Below are positions 35,983 through 48,063 of a stretch of 64,000 bases of DNA, piece after piece. Source of the DNA: Begonia masoniana (taxonomy: Eukaryota > Streptophyta > Magnoliopsida > Cucurbitales > Begoniaceae); the NCBI GenBank assembly GCA_022432975.1, contig CM039509.1:1853982-1917981 (forward strand), read 5' to 3'. The translations under genes were made by a program, and so were the position numbers. Position 1 is the first letter of the stretch. Each line of letters starts with the position of its first letter. The notes below the pieces were generated by a model. It saw only the letters and a program-made list of their open reading frames with translations. It ran no database searches and was not told the origin of the DNA.

Positions 35983-37389
35983 CAACTTCATCTTCAGGAG
36001 ATTCACAACATCGACTGTAAGAATCCCTGAAGAGTCTAAAGCGCAAGAGCAGAGTCTTCTAGCGCTACAGTCACCTCCGAGACAAAGCACTGACAGCAAG
36101 TTTAACAAGGTCTGCTGATGAGCCTCGACCAACCTTGCCTCGTTTCTCCACATTGCTGCTCCAGAACTCAGACTCCGAATCAGATACAGGAGTATAACTA
36201 CCCAGGGAAGTTCTTTCCCCCTCTTTGTGTGCATTTCATTTTGTTTGGCAGTGGGGACACTGCCAATTGTTAACTTTGGGGGTAAGACAATAGGTAGGAT
36301 AGAAGAAAACTTAGTTCTGTTATGTTTAATTTTAGTTCTTTGTTCTGTTTAGTCTCCGAATGAAAAATGATGAATAACAATGCAATTTTCCAATAGTTCA
36401 TAATTCAGTAAGTTAATTAATAATGTCATTATCACACATCATTAGAAATTAACTAAGATTATTCTCATAAGCTTAGTGGTTCCTAACACACAAACTCCTT
36501 TTAGTTGCTTAGGAATATCATCTTTTCTAGACATTACAATTATATCTAAGTGTCAATAATTTAGTGTTTGATGAAAGAAATTAGCAATGAAAGACTTCTT
36601 CTTCTAAAAAATATATAAAATAAAAATAAATGATAAATAATAAGTTTGGGGGTTATAAAAAAAAAAAGAATAAATGTAATTTTCTAATCTACTTTCAATT
36701 TCGAGTGAACCTTTTGGATACTCGATGGGTAGAAATAAATTAGAGAAACTTTGGGAGGAACTCCGTTGCATATTTATTGGCTATACTCCTCTAATTTTTT
36801 TTAATATGAGTATATATCTTGATGTGACACTACTGAATATCCGGAGTACTTCATCACTAATGTTGTTAATCGCGTAAAAGGTAGTATGATTTATAGAAAA
36901 AACCAATATAAAAATTACATAACCCCCTCACTTATATATTTAAAAAAAAAAAGGAGAACATTTGAGAGCTAATGAACTTAAGAAAAACATTAAAGAGTTG
37001 ACATCCTATGATATGTATTGTGATTTCTAGTTTTGATTGTTGAACTTTGCAATTCCAATGGAGTTTGAGCACACACACTTAACAATTTAGTTCATGGAAA
37101 ATAATTCTTTGTTGATTGATCTTAATTGTGATAGTGGAATTTTTCAAGAATTTACAAGTTGGGACACTTTGAAAATTGCATGAAATTTAGTAATGGTGGC
37201 TTGTGTTGACTTATAGAGTGTTTAAGTCATAATTTGTTTTTGATTATGTATTTGTGTATTAAGTATACAATTTGATTATGCGTATTTAAATAAGAATTAT
37301 CAATACAAGTTTGTTTGACAATACCCTGAAAAAGGGTATTTTAGTTGTCTAATAAATCGGTTTGAGTATACAGAGCTAAATAGTAATAC
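35983..37389. other. Non-coding 3' part of the Athila-like element
   Basis: AT-rich sequence with TTTGGGGGT words (about 36270 and 36648) and poly-A stretches, as is usual between the last gene region and the 3' LTR of Athila-type elements. No gene is seen. Confidence 0.5.
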
Positions 37390-38605
37390 AGGCTTGGATA
37401 TACCGATAGCTACACGACAAAGAACAGAAGGCTTCCGCCGATTGCTAAACGACAGAAGGAGAAGTCGTTTAGAGCTTGCATCTGCCGATGATGTGCTCAG
37501 CGCTTATATGTTTCATCTGCCGATGACATGTCAAGCTGTTCTTATGCCGATCGCTACACGACAGAGAAGAGAAGTTCCAAATACCGATGGCGTTTGAAGC
37601 TACTTGTTCCGATGACGTGTCAAGATGCAAATTCCGATGGTGTTTTACACTTCCAAATACCGATGGCGTTTGAAGCTACTTGTTCCGATGACGTGTCAAG
37701 ATGCAAATTCCGATGGTGTTTTACACTTCAAAAACCGATGGCGTTTTACACTTCATATGCCGATGGCATTTCAAGTCGCTTCCACCGATGACGTGGCATT
37801 TATTTATAAGCTGCAACTGCCGATGATGCTTCCAGACACATATGCCGATGACGTTTTGAAGCTTACTCATTCCGATGACGTGTCAAGTGTTTTGAAGCTA
37901 CATCTTCCGGTAATCTTCCGCCAGAATTTAAAGTTAGCCGCGAAGCTACAGTGATGTCGTTTTCAAGCTTTAAATTCCAGAACATTAATGGCGACGACGA
38001 ACAAAACTTTCAGATGCAACGGATAGCTGCTTCAGTACGGATGCTTCCCAACGGTAACATTTTACTATTTGGAGTAAGAAGCATTCAATTCTATGAAGCA
38101 AGGATATACAGAGTACTTAAGCCGAGCTCAGAGCACGAAGGACTAACTTTTGCCAAATTGAATTCTGAGCCCTAGCTGCGAAAGAAAATTGCACACTCTG
38201 TATTTTTCTCTACATCTCTCAATCCTAACTTGAGATTCATCTTATGAGATTGTAGTGTGAGCTTAAAATTTTACAAACTCAAATCTGTATAAGGCAGTGG
38301 ATTGACGCCCGTGAAAGTTCAATCCAGAATTGTAAAGGCAGTTGATCGGAGCCCGGAATCCCGATCTGTTTTCTCGTGAGGAGAAGGTTAAGAATCTTCA
38401 AGGGGGTGCCTTGGAGCGTGGACGTAGGCAAGGTTTAGCCGAACCACGTTAAAATCCTGGTGTCAAATTTCTCTCTCTCTCTCTACTTTATATGTTTGTC
38501 TGCTGTTAATATTCAAACTAAATTGAAGAGAGAAATTTGCTAGACTAAAATTAAGTTTTTGAAAAAGGTCTAATTCACCCCCCTCTTAGACAAATCTCGA
38601 TCCTA
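37390..38605 (+). mobile_element. Copia-type LTR insertion with tandem CCGATG/TGACG modules
   Basis: This block interrupts the Athila 3' region. Its right end has features of plant Ty1/copia LTRs: GTGCCTTGGAGCGTGGACGT followed by AGGC, GCCGAACCACGTTAAAATCC, TTCTCTCTCTCTCT, and TCTAATTCACCCCCCTCTTAG. The left half (37400-37960) consists of repeated modules containing CCGATG about 18 times and TGACGT(G/T) at 37614, 37687, 37788, 37847 and 37875. A module of about 73 bp is duplicated almost perfectly (about 37590-37740). I see no coding domain. The exact ends and target duplication could not be settled. Confidence 0.55.
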
Positions 38606-38680
38606 CAGCTTGGAATTTGCTTTATGGTGAATTTATTTTGCATCACTCGAGGACGAGTAATGGTCTAAGTTTGGGGTATT

Positions 38681-40263
38681 TGATAACTCTTATTTTAGAG
38701 TTATTTGATACTAATGTGCATGATGAAACTCGAATGATTTGAGTAGAATTATTATGAAATTGTGAGTTTTAATGCTAATGCCACGGTGATTCTGCAAACA
38801 TCATGCAGCATCAATAATTTGGGTGAAATTGATACATTATATTCATATTTTTAGAATGAGCAGATTATTTTCATTCAATATATATATATTTTATTAATAC
38901 AGAGACTAAAGCGGGAAAGGCAAAAAGATAAATCAGGAAATTCAAGTTTAAATCAAGGAGCTAAAATGAGTAAATCATGGGAAGGAAAACCGATTTGGAG
39001 AAAAAATTGATTTTTACCCTAACTGGATGCCATAATTCATTGGATAAGAGGAGAATAAAATCCCAATTTTATTGAGGAAAGAAAAGATTGGGACGACAGT
39101 TTCGGATGATAGAGGAAAAAAGTGGTTGACAAAAGTGGATGATAATTTCGGTCGAGAGGACAGAATGGGCGACTTAGAAAGAGCAGACTTAAAACAGCAG
39201 TCGACATGGAAAATTGAAAAAGAAAAGAGCAGCGGTCAATGTGAAAAAGAGGAGCACTAAAAGACAAAAACTTACGAACAAGTCGCAGACTTGACTGGGA
39301 ATAACAGATTTCGGTCAACAGAGAGAGCACTAGAGAGAGAGAGAGAGGAGGGCCAGAAAAAGAAAACAAAATTCCAAAAAAAAAGAAAGAGAATGCGTGA
39401 TTCCAGGGATTGGAGAGAGAATAAGAACAGAAAGAATAACTTAAGAAAAGAAAAAGAAACTCTAGAGAAGGAGAGACATTGGGCGACACCAGAGAACCAG
39501 AAGAAGCATTCTGGACATCCATTCTTCCTCTCTTCCTCTTCAATTTTTATTTTTATTTTGATTTTTTTCTTTTTGCTTGAATATTTTATTTGATTTGGAT
39601 TCTACTACTATGATTTCAGGTTAAACTTTTCATTTCTTGGTTAGGATGATAGTATTCATTACGGATTTTGCTACGATCTCGATTTGTTTATGCGATTGTT
39701 TATTGAACAATTATTTGTGATATTTCTTGCTTAATTCAGATCATATCGATAGATAGGTTGATGATCCATATTTATATTGTATCGAAAGATAAATATAAAT
39801 TATAAGATGCACGAATAATTAATCGGATTAAATTGTTACAACATAATTAGCATTGATTCGATTGACAATAAGAATAGGGCAATTAGGAAATTCAATGTTA
39901 GTTACATTCCTTCAAGATTGAGAGAAATTCTAAATTGAATTTACCTAGGCAATTCGAAAGAATCCTAGAATTATTTTATTTTTGCTGTTCATAAACAATG
40001 CTACAGAGCATCACCAGAGCATCAGTAGTAAAATTATCGTAACGAAGAAATCGATCCTAGCCAAGGCTTCCATTTATTGATTTTATCTCATTTATCCTGC
40101 TTTCTTTTGTTGCATCGCCATTCGGATTTATTTCTAATTATTTTCATTTATCATTTTAATATTTTTATAACAATTAACTCAAATAAGAATATCCTTGTGG
40201 GATCGATATTTTTACTATTTGAAGCGATACGTGCACTTGCATAAAAGTGTAAAATCACCAACA
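38681..40263 (+). repeat. 3' LTR of the Athila-like element, 1583 bp
   Basis: It starts TGATAACTCTTATTTTAGAG directly after the polypurine-like TAAGTTTGGGGTATT and ends AAAATCACCAACA, so it has TG...CA termini and the size usual for Athila LTRs. Several spurious frames occur inside it (for example 39037-39543). The sequence after the end is GTTAT; the matching duplication at the 5' side is lost with the truncation. Confidence 0.7.
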
Positions 40264-40626
40264 GTTATCTGACCATATCAGAGGAGAGGTGGAATAGTGT
40301 TATGTTGACTATTGAAGATATGAGCTAACAAATTCATGATGTTGTGACGACCCAAGCGGTGATAATGGAGAGACTTGAAGTTATTTATGATCTGTGCAAA
40401 AATTATGGTGCAGAAGAAGAAGAAGAGCATCGTATGTCCGTGGTTCATTCTGGGGACCTCTGATTCCCATTGTTGCTCCTCCGGCCCCCGATGTTAGTTT
40501 TATTTATTTCGTTGTAATTATAAACTTTAGTTGATGATTTTTAATGTTTGGATGATTTTTTTTTTTTTTTTTTTGGATTTGTTTCATTTTTTTTTGGATA
40601 TTTGAATGATAAATGGTAGTTTTGGT
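40264..40626. other. Spacer between the Athila LTR and the MULE remnant
   Basis: A short coding-like but broken stretch on the + strand (around 40430-40495, FWGPLIPIVAPPAPD in one frame) and a T-rich run (40558-40574). No intact gene. It could belong to either transposon. Confidence 0.35.
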
Positions 40627-41959
40627 TTATGTATGATATACCATTTTTTCATGTTTTTTTACAATAAGAGGCATTATGTCCTTTTTTATTATCGCAAACA
40701 TGGGTAAAATAAGTTTGTCTCTCGCATGTAGAATGAGCATGTTGAATGACTCAATCAAATTGTTCAAGTCTAAGTCGCACTTCGAGATTAAAAAATATGT
40801 GTGCTGCTGCGACCATAAACTCAGATTAAAGCGTCGAGGAAATTCGTGTGTTGCCTGATGGAGAATAAATTCTTCATTTCTTTCTCGAAGTACACAGATG
40901 TAGTTACTCGTACTACATTCCACATTGCATCTCTATATAACTTCCCACAAAACTCTTTCTTGCAGTTGCGTATAGATGTTTGAGGCAAAAGCGGTGGTCA
41001 GCCAACTATAACCGCTCGGCCACAACGAGAAACAACCTCTAAAATTTATAAAGAAAACTGTTGTGCAAAATGTAAACACGCACAACAAACTCAAATGCAC
41101 CATACCTTTTGTTGATCGAAAGTAAATGTCCATCCACGTCCCGTCTCGATCTCGATGTCTCACTTTAATTGTTCTAGAAACTACGACCATGAGTCTTTAC
41201 ATTTTGCTTCAACGATTGCGATAGCAATGAGATAAATGTCATCGTTACCATCAACGCTAAAGATTGTAAGTAATTGCCTTGCACACGAGCCCTTCAGATG
41301 ACAGTCGTCCAAACATGTGATAGGTCTACCAAATTGGAGCAAATCTTTTTGCATGCAGCCAAACACATGTACATTCTTTTGAAAATGAGATTCAACGTAG
41401 AATCATTTATTTCTAGGCGGACGACCAATGTGCTCCCTATATTTGATCTATGGATTTATTCTCGTACGACCACAATAGTTTAACTACTTGTCCCCATGCC
41501 CTTTGTTAGTCTTCGGGCTTCATTACTTCTTCTTCTTGCAAAACTTAGGGTAATGGTCATATTAAAGTTATTTTTTATTGTCTCAATAATAGAAGGAATT
41601 TATTATGCAGAATGACTTTTAAACATATCTAGTCTTCAAGAAGTATTCCATTATTTCTTCTCTAATGACTTTCAACGAACTACATTTATTTCGCAAAAAA
41701 AAAAAAAAAGGCAGAGTGAACACGGTTCTTGTACCTGTACACTTTCACACTCATCATCATCTGAGGGACATAAAGAACGGAGCTCATCATCTAGAGTAAC
41801 CGAGATCGAACACACCTCTGTTTCTGTGTCTACTTTCGGATCAACACTTTCATCATCAAATGCACGAAGTTCACCATAGATAGGTCCAGAGTATGAATCA
41901 TCACCAATGTGGGGATTTAAATCTTTGTGATCACCTATTAACGACCTTGAATCCATCAA
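40627..41959 (-). pseudogene. MULE (MuDR-type) transposase remnant
   Basis: Read on the minus strand, broken frames appear in the order of a plant Mutator-like transposase. First is an acidic N-terminal region (41959-41672, DDSYSGPIYGELRAFDD, SDDDECESVQ). Next is the catalytic core (41366-41181) with LDDCHLKG, DGNDDIYLIAIAIVEAKCKDSW, which carries the first Asp. A C-terminal part (about 40860-40650) has DLDLNNLIESFNMLILHARD, the block that precedes the zinc knuckle. Frame shifts and stops separate the parts. No terminal inverted repeats were identified with confidence. The fragment is non-functional. Confidence 0.7.
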
Positions 41960-42836
41960 CCCAAATCAAATAACATTGAGTTACCTTAAGGTTTGCAAAA
42001 TCAGAGGCAAATCACTTGGGAAGAGGCAAAACACGATTATGAGGAGATGATGACCATCGATTTGGTCCAAATCGCCGGCGAGCGGTCAGCGGTTGAGATG
42101 ATTTAGGGTTTTCTACAAGAGCAGGAAGAAATAAACTCTCGTTCTTATTTATAGTCGCGCAGAACGGGCTCTTGGTGAGGTTTGTTTTGTCAAATTTTTT
42201 ATAGTTTAAAGCTTATTTTGTTAACGAAAATAGTTCAAAGTTTGTTTCGTTAATAACTCGTGCATGTTTTTGATAAGTCTATATGTTGGAGTTATCGCAT
42301 TGTATTAAAGAATTGAAAAGTTACTAAAAACGAAAAGAGAAAACATACTCGAGACACGTAAGTGGACAATTATAAAGGGCGAGAAATTAGTTATCAATCG
42401 TCTTTTTCATACCACTTGTTATTTTTAACTATCGAAATATTTGGTTACTATGTGTAAATCTTTGTTGAAGTGTATACTTGCATCTAGTATAATACTAAGA
42501 CAAATATGTAAGAGTAAAAAAATAAATAAATTTATTAAAATAAAATAAATAAAAATGATGAAAATAAAATCAACGTACAACCTTCATACAAAGATGGAAG
42601 ATGATGTAAATTGTGGAGCATCTTTACTGAGACTTGCAGAAAACACTAGTTTCTAAGATTTGGTCACGTCAAGATCTGATTTTTTTAATTGCAGTCGCAT
42701 TATTGTATTGTCCACTAATTTGGTAGGAAATTTCCTTAATTTCCCATCTTCTTTCTGCAATTTTTTCTAACCAATTCGAGGAGTTCTTAAGGACCTTTTT
42801 GTTTTCCGGCAACCTCAGACCCGGAGTTTCGACACG
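41960..42836. other. MULE flank and NERD gene promoter side
   Basis: It contains the presumed 5' flank of the MULE remnant (about 42.0-42.2 kb), an AT-rich repeat similar to 31.74-31.85 kb (42344-42430), and the promoter and leader of the NERD-domain gene just before 42837. No other gene is supported. Confidence 0.45.
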
Positions 42837-45800
42837 ATGTTGATAGAGCTACTCTGTGGTCTCGTCATTTTCAGGGTCTTCAGGCGACTCTTCTACGACG
42901 ATGATTTCATGGAGGTTGACACCTCAGACACCAACGCCATTTTCGATGTCGCCGATAGGTACTTTAGGGAGTTTAAAGCTGCTAAGCTGTGGAATTATGC
43001 TTTTTTGTTTCATGGTTTTGTGCTCTTGTCTCGCGTCGTCTGAGTAAATTAGTAAATTGACTTTGGTTCTTGTGTTCTATGTTTATTGATTGGTAGACTT
43101 GAAAAGCTCTATGGTGGGAAGGTTTATGTTGGACTTCGAATTCCAGATGCGGATACGGGTTTGCTGCAGCATATTGATCTTGTTCAAGTCACCAAAGGGT
43201 GAGGATATTTCACTTTCTTCAATCAAGTTTATGCTGCTGAAAATTTCTCTCTAAATTTTACGATTTTGGGTTCTAAAATCCGAACGTGGAAGTTCCTTTT
43301 GAAGAATTTTGTTCGTGTTATTCCATTCTCATAAATACAAAGTAAACCATAGAAGAATGTCTAGTTTTGATTCTGTTATGGGGCGGATGGAATGATATGT
43401 TCAAAAATTTCGAAATGAGAAGGCTCTTTTTCTTTCTTACAGTAGAAAAGCAAGGCTCTTTTCTTTGCTGTAAGTCATCATGTCCACCGCATTTTATTGT
43501 ATTTGATATTTGAAGTATAATATATTCACAAAGGACTCCAGACTAGCCTACATGTAGTTTGGTAGTCTTTCGATCATCTTTCCATTGTTAATATGATATA
43601 TGAGAGTTGGTACCACAAATGGAACTACACCATTGATTGTGAAATATTAATTACTTGTTGAACTTTGTGAATTGCGGGAAACTAGGATACTCCAAATTCG
43701 GGAGTCTAAGTTTTATAAAACGATCTTGATTGAAAAAATGTGAATAAAAGATCTAACTGGATTAAATTGGGTCAATGGATATAAGAAATACTGAGAATTG
43801 TTGATCTCTTTCAATGCGAAAATCCTAGATTTGAAGTGATGCCCTTTGATTGAGTCCTCCTAAGTCAGATTGATTTGTCCTCAAGATTAGGATGATAATT
43901 GGAACTTCGGCTCACTCCTAAAAAGAACAATAAATGCTTCAGTCACTATTATGAGTCTTTTACATCCGTTGTTGTCTACTTCTCTACAGGGAGGCAGTTG
44001 TGATATGTGTCAAGAATTTGTCAGGATTGGTTTCCATCGGAGCAGATGGCAGCTGGATTTGTGAGGGCGATCGGAAACACAGAACACAGCACCATTCTGA
44101 TCCGGTAAATTTCTGATTGTAATTATTATGTGTTTGCTTGAGTGTTAATTACACTACAATCTGTGATGTATATATTCAAAGGTAGTCAGTTCAGGTTAAA
44201 AGTTAATGACCAATCAATCTCGTTGTGGGTTTGGTGGATTATGACCATTGTACTTGGCTTTAGTTCCTTACACTTGATATTTGTCAATAGAGTTACTCAT
44301 CCAGCTAAACTGCTGTGACTAAATTGACCAGACTTGAACAGAGTATTGACGAAAAATTTAAATTTTGGATGATATTATCTCGATTTTGTTCACATCTTTC
44401 AGTGAATTTTATATGCGACAGATGCGTATTTCTAAATTTATATATTAAGTGAAGCACAGGGGTACACGTGGCTTGCTTAGTATTCCGGAGATTATGTCTA
44501 AAAACCAGCTCATTTGGTAGCAGAAGTGAACAAGATATGATTTTATCCTCTAGTCTTCACATTTTCAAATTGTAGGAGTTAGTCTTCATTCTGATTAGAT
44601 TCTGTCTCTTCATGGGCATGGTGACATATGATGCGGGAAATACATAATTGAGTCGCAGTTCCTTAATTTATCATATGAATGTATTTTGTTGAAAGTTTAC
44701 CAACATTGTTAGGAGTATTTTAGAGCCTTTGGAGAAGAATGTACTTTGTAAATGAATATTTTTGTCATTCAATTATTCTCTGTTCTTTTTTTTTCCCTTT
44801 TGCCAATTTGATACTCAAAATCTGCACTTCTGGAAGTAGGTCAGTGATGTTGCAGGTCTGTCTTTTTTTGTAATTTTTATTATACTTTTATGCATTCAGA
44901 TGGCTGAAGCTAAAAAATGGGTAGCAATTTTGGAGTCATATCTTGATCAGAGAGGAGTGGCTTTACCAGATGGATATTTATCTTGCAAAGTGGTGCTTCC
45001 CAACCCTAACTTCCGGTATAAATTCTTCTGTGCATTAATGTAGTTTTCCCAACCAATTTAAAATGTGACTGCTGCTGCATTGTACAAAGTTTAAAGCTAT
45101 TGCAATTATTTGTGGGTTTGACTGCAATATATTTTGATGTACTTTTTGTATGCTTTATTCATAGTTATTGGCTTATTGTGTAAATTAAAGTAGCTTTACG
45201 CGGCCCCCGGTTATGGTGCTGATTCTTTTGGGAGTCTCAGTATTATAGCTATATGATGAACTATTTGAATTCATCGCAATGAGATTTTTTAAAGATGAAT
45301 CTCTGAATTGCTATTATTTTGCACATGAATGATAAATTGCTTAAGTTAATGGATCATCATAGAGAAAGAACTTCAAATCTTAGAGTTTGCTTCAATAACA
45401 ATAGAGTATGAATAATGATTATACTTAAATCCATTCATTTCATGCAGTACTATTCATTCAGGCTATTTCTCTCCTGAAGTTGTTCAATATGATCAATGGA
45501 TGCAACTGAAGCCGGAATCAAAACTTAAGTTTCCTGAGTGGTTAAAAGATGCCTTTCGGGGTGCAAAGAAAGAGATGCAAGAGTCTTTTGATCAGAAGCT
45601 TAATTTTGTTCTTAGTACTGCGCCCGTGTGGGACAGGTTGGTTATTTTATTACATCACGGGTATACGGAATTTTGTGGAATCCTTTATTTTTATTCAACT
45701 GCTTTATTATTGATGTGCCTCACCAGAGAGTATTTCTTGATTCCTCTGCAGATTGGAGCTCAACGACAATAAACATATTCTGGGGGAATTTCAAGAATTC

Positions 45801-48063
45801 AAAGGAAAGTACGAAGATGAACTAGCTTTGAGAATTATCAAAAGGTCCAAAATTGATCGTCTCATCATTCATAAGACGACTGTACTTGGATTTGGTAATA
45901 TTCTTAATTATTTTCTCTCAACTCCTTATTGAATAAATAGAACTGGGTGACTATGTCTTGGAATGAAAACGTCGATAATTGAAAATTATGATTTAAAACT
46001 GGGAATTGTGAAGTTTATTCAATTTATGTTAGTTTTTTTATTTTCTTTTTTACTGCAGGAAAAGCTGTTCTTCATTCTCACTTTTTCATGTACAAGATAG
46101 AACTATTATCATAATCAACAACTATGGTCTTAGCAAATTAAAGAGAAGAAGAAGAGAGTTTAAGAAAGGCAATCCTCCTCTCCTATAGGAATGCAATTGT
46201 GCTCTATAAAAAATAATAATTCCAACCATTTCATATATAGAGATATATGGTTTTTGTTTTTTTTTTTTTTTATTTTTTTTTTTTTGTTTTTTTTTTTTTC
46301 CTCTTTGGAGTAAATGATCAAGATTCTCCAACATTCCCTCATGCATGATTCGTTAGGATTCAGTCTAAGATTGTCTAGAATCGATTCTAATGGGAAGTTG
46401 GCATTCCCTGGGTCCAGGCGGTCCAGCACTCTAAAAAGTGTACTCATTGAATTTTGCACAAGTAGTTTCGAAACATGGAGGATGGAGTTTGTCAATTTCT
46501 AAGTCTTTTAATGTACTTTATCAAAAGAAGAAAAAATATGATTATAGTGGTTAGAGCAAGTGAAGAACTTGCTTCTGTAATAGCTTTGATATTTTGAACA
46601 CTCAAACAAGTAGTTGTCTTAGGTTTTTGACCCGTGACTCGGCTTAAGGGAGAGAAGCTTTTTTTTTTTTTTTATTTTTTTTTTTTTGTTTTTTTTTTTT
46701 TGTTTTTTTTTTTTTTATTTTTTTTTTTTTATTTTTTTTTTTTTTATTTTTTTTTTTTTCCTCTTTGGAGTAAATGATCAAGATTCTCCAACATTCCCTC
46801 ATGCATGATTCGTTAGGATTCAGTCTAAGATTGTCTAGAATCGATTCTAATGGGAAGTTGGCATTCCCTGGGTCCAGGCGGTCCAGCACTCTAAAAAGTG
46901 TACTCATTGAATTTTGCACAAGTAGTTTCGAAACATGGAGGATGGAGTTTGTCAATTTCTAAGTCTTTTAATGTACTTTATCAAAAGAAGAAAAAATATG
47001 ATTATAGTGGTTAGAGCAAGTGAAGAACTTGCTTCTGTAATAGCTTTGATATTTTGAACACTCAAACAAGTAGTTGTCTTAGGTTTTTGACCCGTGACTC
47101 GGCTTAAGGGAGAGAAGCTTTTTTTTTTTTTATTTTTTTTTTTTTATTTTTTTTTTTTTATTTTTTTTTTTTTTTCCTCTTTGGAGTAAATGATCAAGAT
47201 TCTCCAACATTCCCTCATGCATGATTCGTTAGGATTCAGTCTAAGATTGTTTTTTTCCCCGCACTCTGATACCAACTTCTTCGGTGTAATGTGTCCACAT
47301 AATTTGATACAGTACAGGCCCAGACCAAGCTGACTTGAAAAACCATGAGTCGTGCTATCTAATATTTCATTTCTTGTTTTAATTTGAGTCGTTTTAATTT
47401 CAAACTTTATTTAAAAGATTGTGGTAAACATTAAACGGAGGATTTGATTTTGATATTGAATTATTTACTTTTTTTAGAATTTTATTATCTAGTTTTTTTA
47501 TTATCAATATCAATTACGAAACAAAACTTCTGATGAACCATAATTGCAACTACCAACAATATTGTCCTAAGTTCCAGTCCCTCGAGGAAAGCCGAGCTCA
47601 AGAAAAAAGACTTGGATTGGAAGAAATCCTCGCTCGCAGTAGTGTCGTTTCATTTGTTTAAGAAAAGTCTTTTTAACGTTGAGGAGTCCATAATTTCTTT
47701 TGTAATAGTATGTGATACATTAGGCTTGTTTTGGTTCATCGATATACTTTTTTTTACCGAATAAGAAAAATAAATCCTCAATTCTTTATTATTATACTTG
47801 CTATATACTGTTCTTCTTCTGCACTCCTATTCTTCCTACTTTCCTGTCTTCATATTTACATGATGATATTATCACGTGCAGCTCATTCAAAGCTTCGAGT
47901 TTTGTACTCTCTACGGGATTATCGAACTGATGGAGCTTCTTCTTCTGAGTGGAGCGAAGTAACTGTTCGTTCCAGAACAGACGTTCTGTTTCGACCGATG
48001 AACTCCTCGAGAATTCTAAAATTTAAGCTTTGTTCGGTTATCTCTATGACACTGAGTGGCTGA
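42837..48063 (+). CDS. NERD-domain (nuclease-related domain) protein
   Basis: Seven exons (42837-42958, 43097-43198, 43990-44104, 44900-45015, 45448-45636, 45752-45894, 47882-48063) join in phase to 322 residues. All introns are GT-AG. The N-terminus has a short hydrophobic stretch ([14 protein letters not shown]), a possible membrane anchor. Exons 2-3 encode the NERD domain ([20 protein letters not shown], then [26 protein letters not shown]), a fold related to restriction-type endonucleases. The rest has [19 protein letters not shown] and a C-terminal [11 protein letters not shown] ... EWSEVTV ... [15 protein letters not shown] beta-rich tail. Plant members are uncharacterised as far as I know; nuclease activity is not established. 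The last intron is 2 kb and holds a recent tandem duplication. Without the last exon the frame would end in an unrelated tail. Confidence 0.8.
46250..47250. repeat. 460-bp tandem duplication with T-rich arrays in the NERD gene's last intron
   Basis: A 360-bp unit starting CCTCTTTGGAGTAAATGATC and ending AAGGGAGAGAAGC occurs at 46300-46659 and again at 46760-47119. The two look identical, since even their translations match. A truncated third start lies at 47176-47249. Each is preceded by a run of T13-15 broken by single A or G. The near identity implies a recent event. The Lys/Asn-rich frames on the minus strand come from these runs. Confidence 0.92.

Larger units (their letters stand above)
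31860..40263 (+). mobile_element. Athila-like Ty3/gypsy retrotransposon, 5'-truncated and inactivated, with a nested LTR
   Basis: The order is reverse transcriptase, RNase H, integrase, a 'putative plant transposon protein' region, a long non-coding stretch and one 3' LTR, as in the Athila lineage. The LTR, gag and protease parts expected at the 5' end are missing; recognisable pol sequence starts at about 31870. The pol frames carry stop codons and frame changes throughout. A polypurine-like AAGTTTGGGG lies just before the 3' LTR. A copia-type LTR (about 37.39-38.6 kb) sits inside the 3' non-coding part. The element is dead. The 5' breakpoint is not precisely defined. Confidence 0.8.

Noticed and set aside
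39037..39543. 168-codon minus-strand frame
   Set aside because: It lies inside the Athila 3' LTR and is Ser/Phe/Leu-rich from an A/G-rich complement.
46122..46955. Lys/Asn-rich frames sharing the segment [20 protein letters not shown]
   Set aside because: The Lys-rich part is the reverse of poly-T runs. The shared part is repeated only because of the tandem duplication, and no family was recognised.
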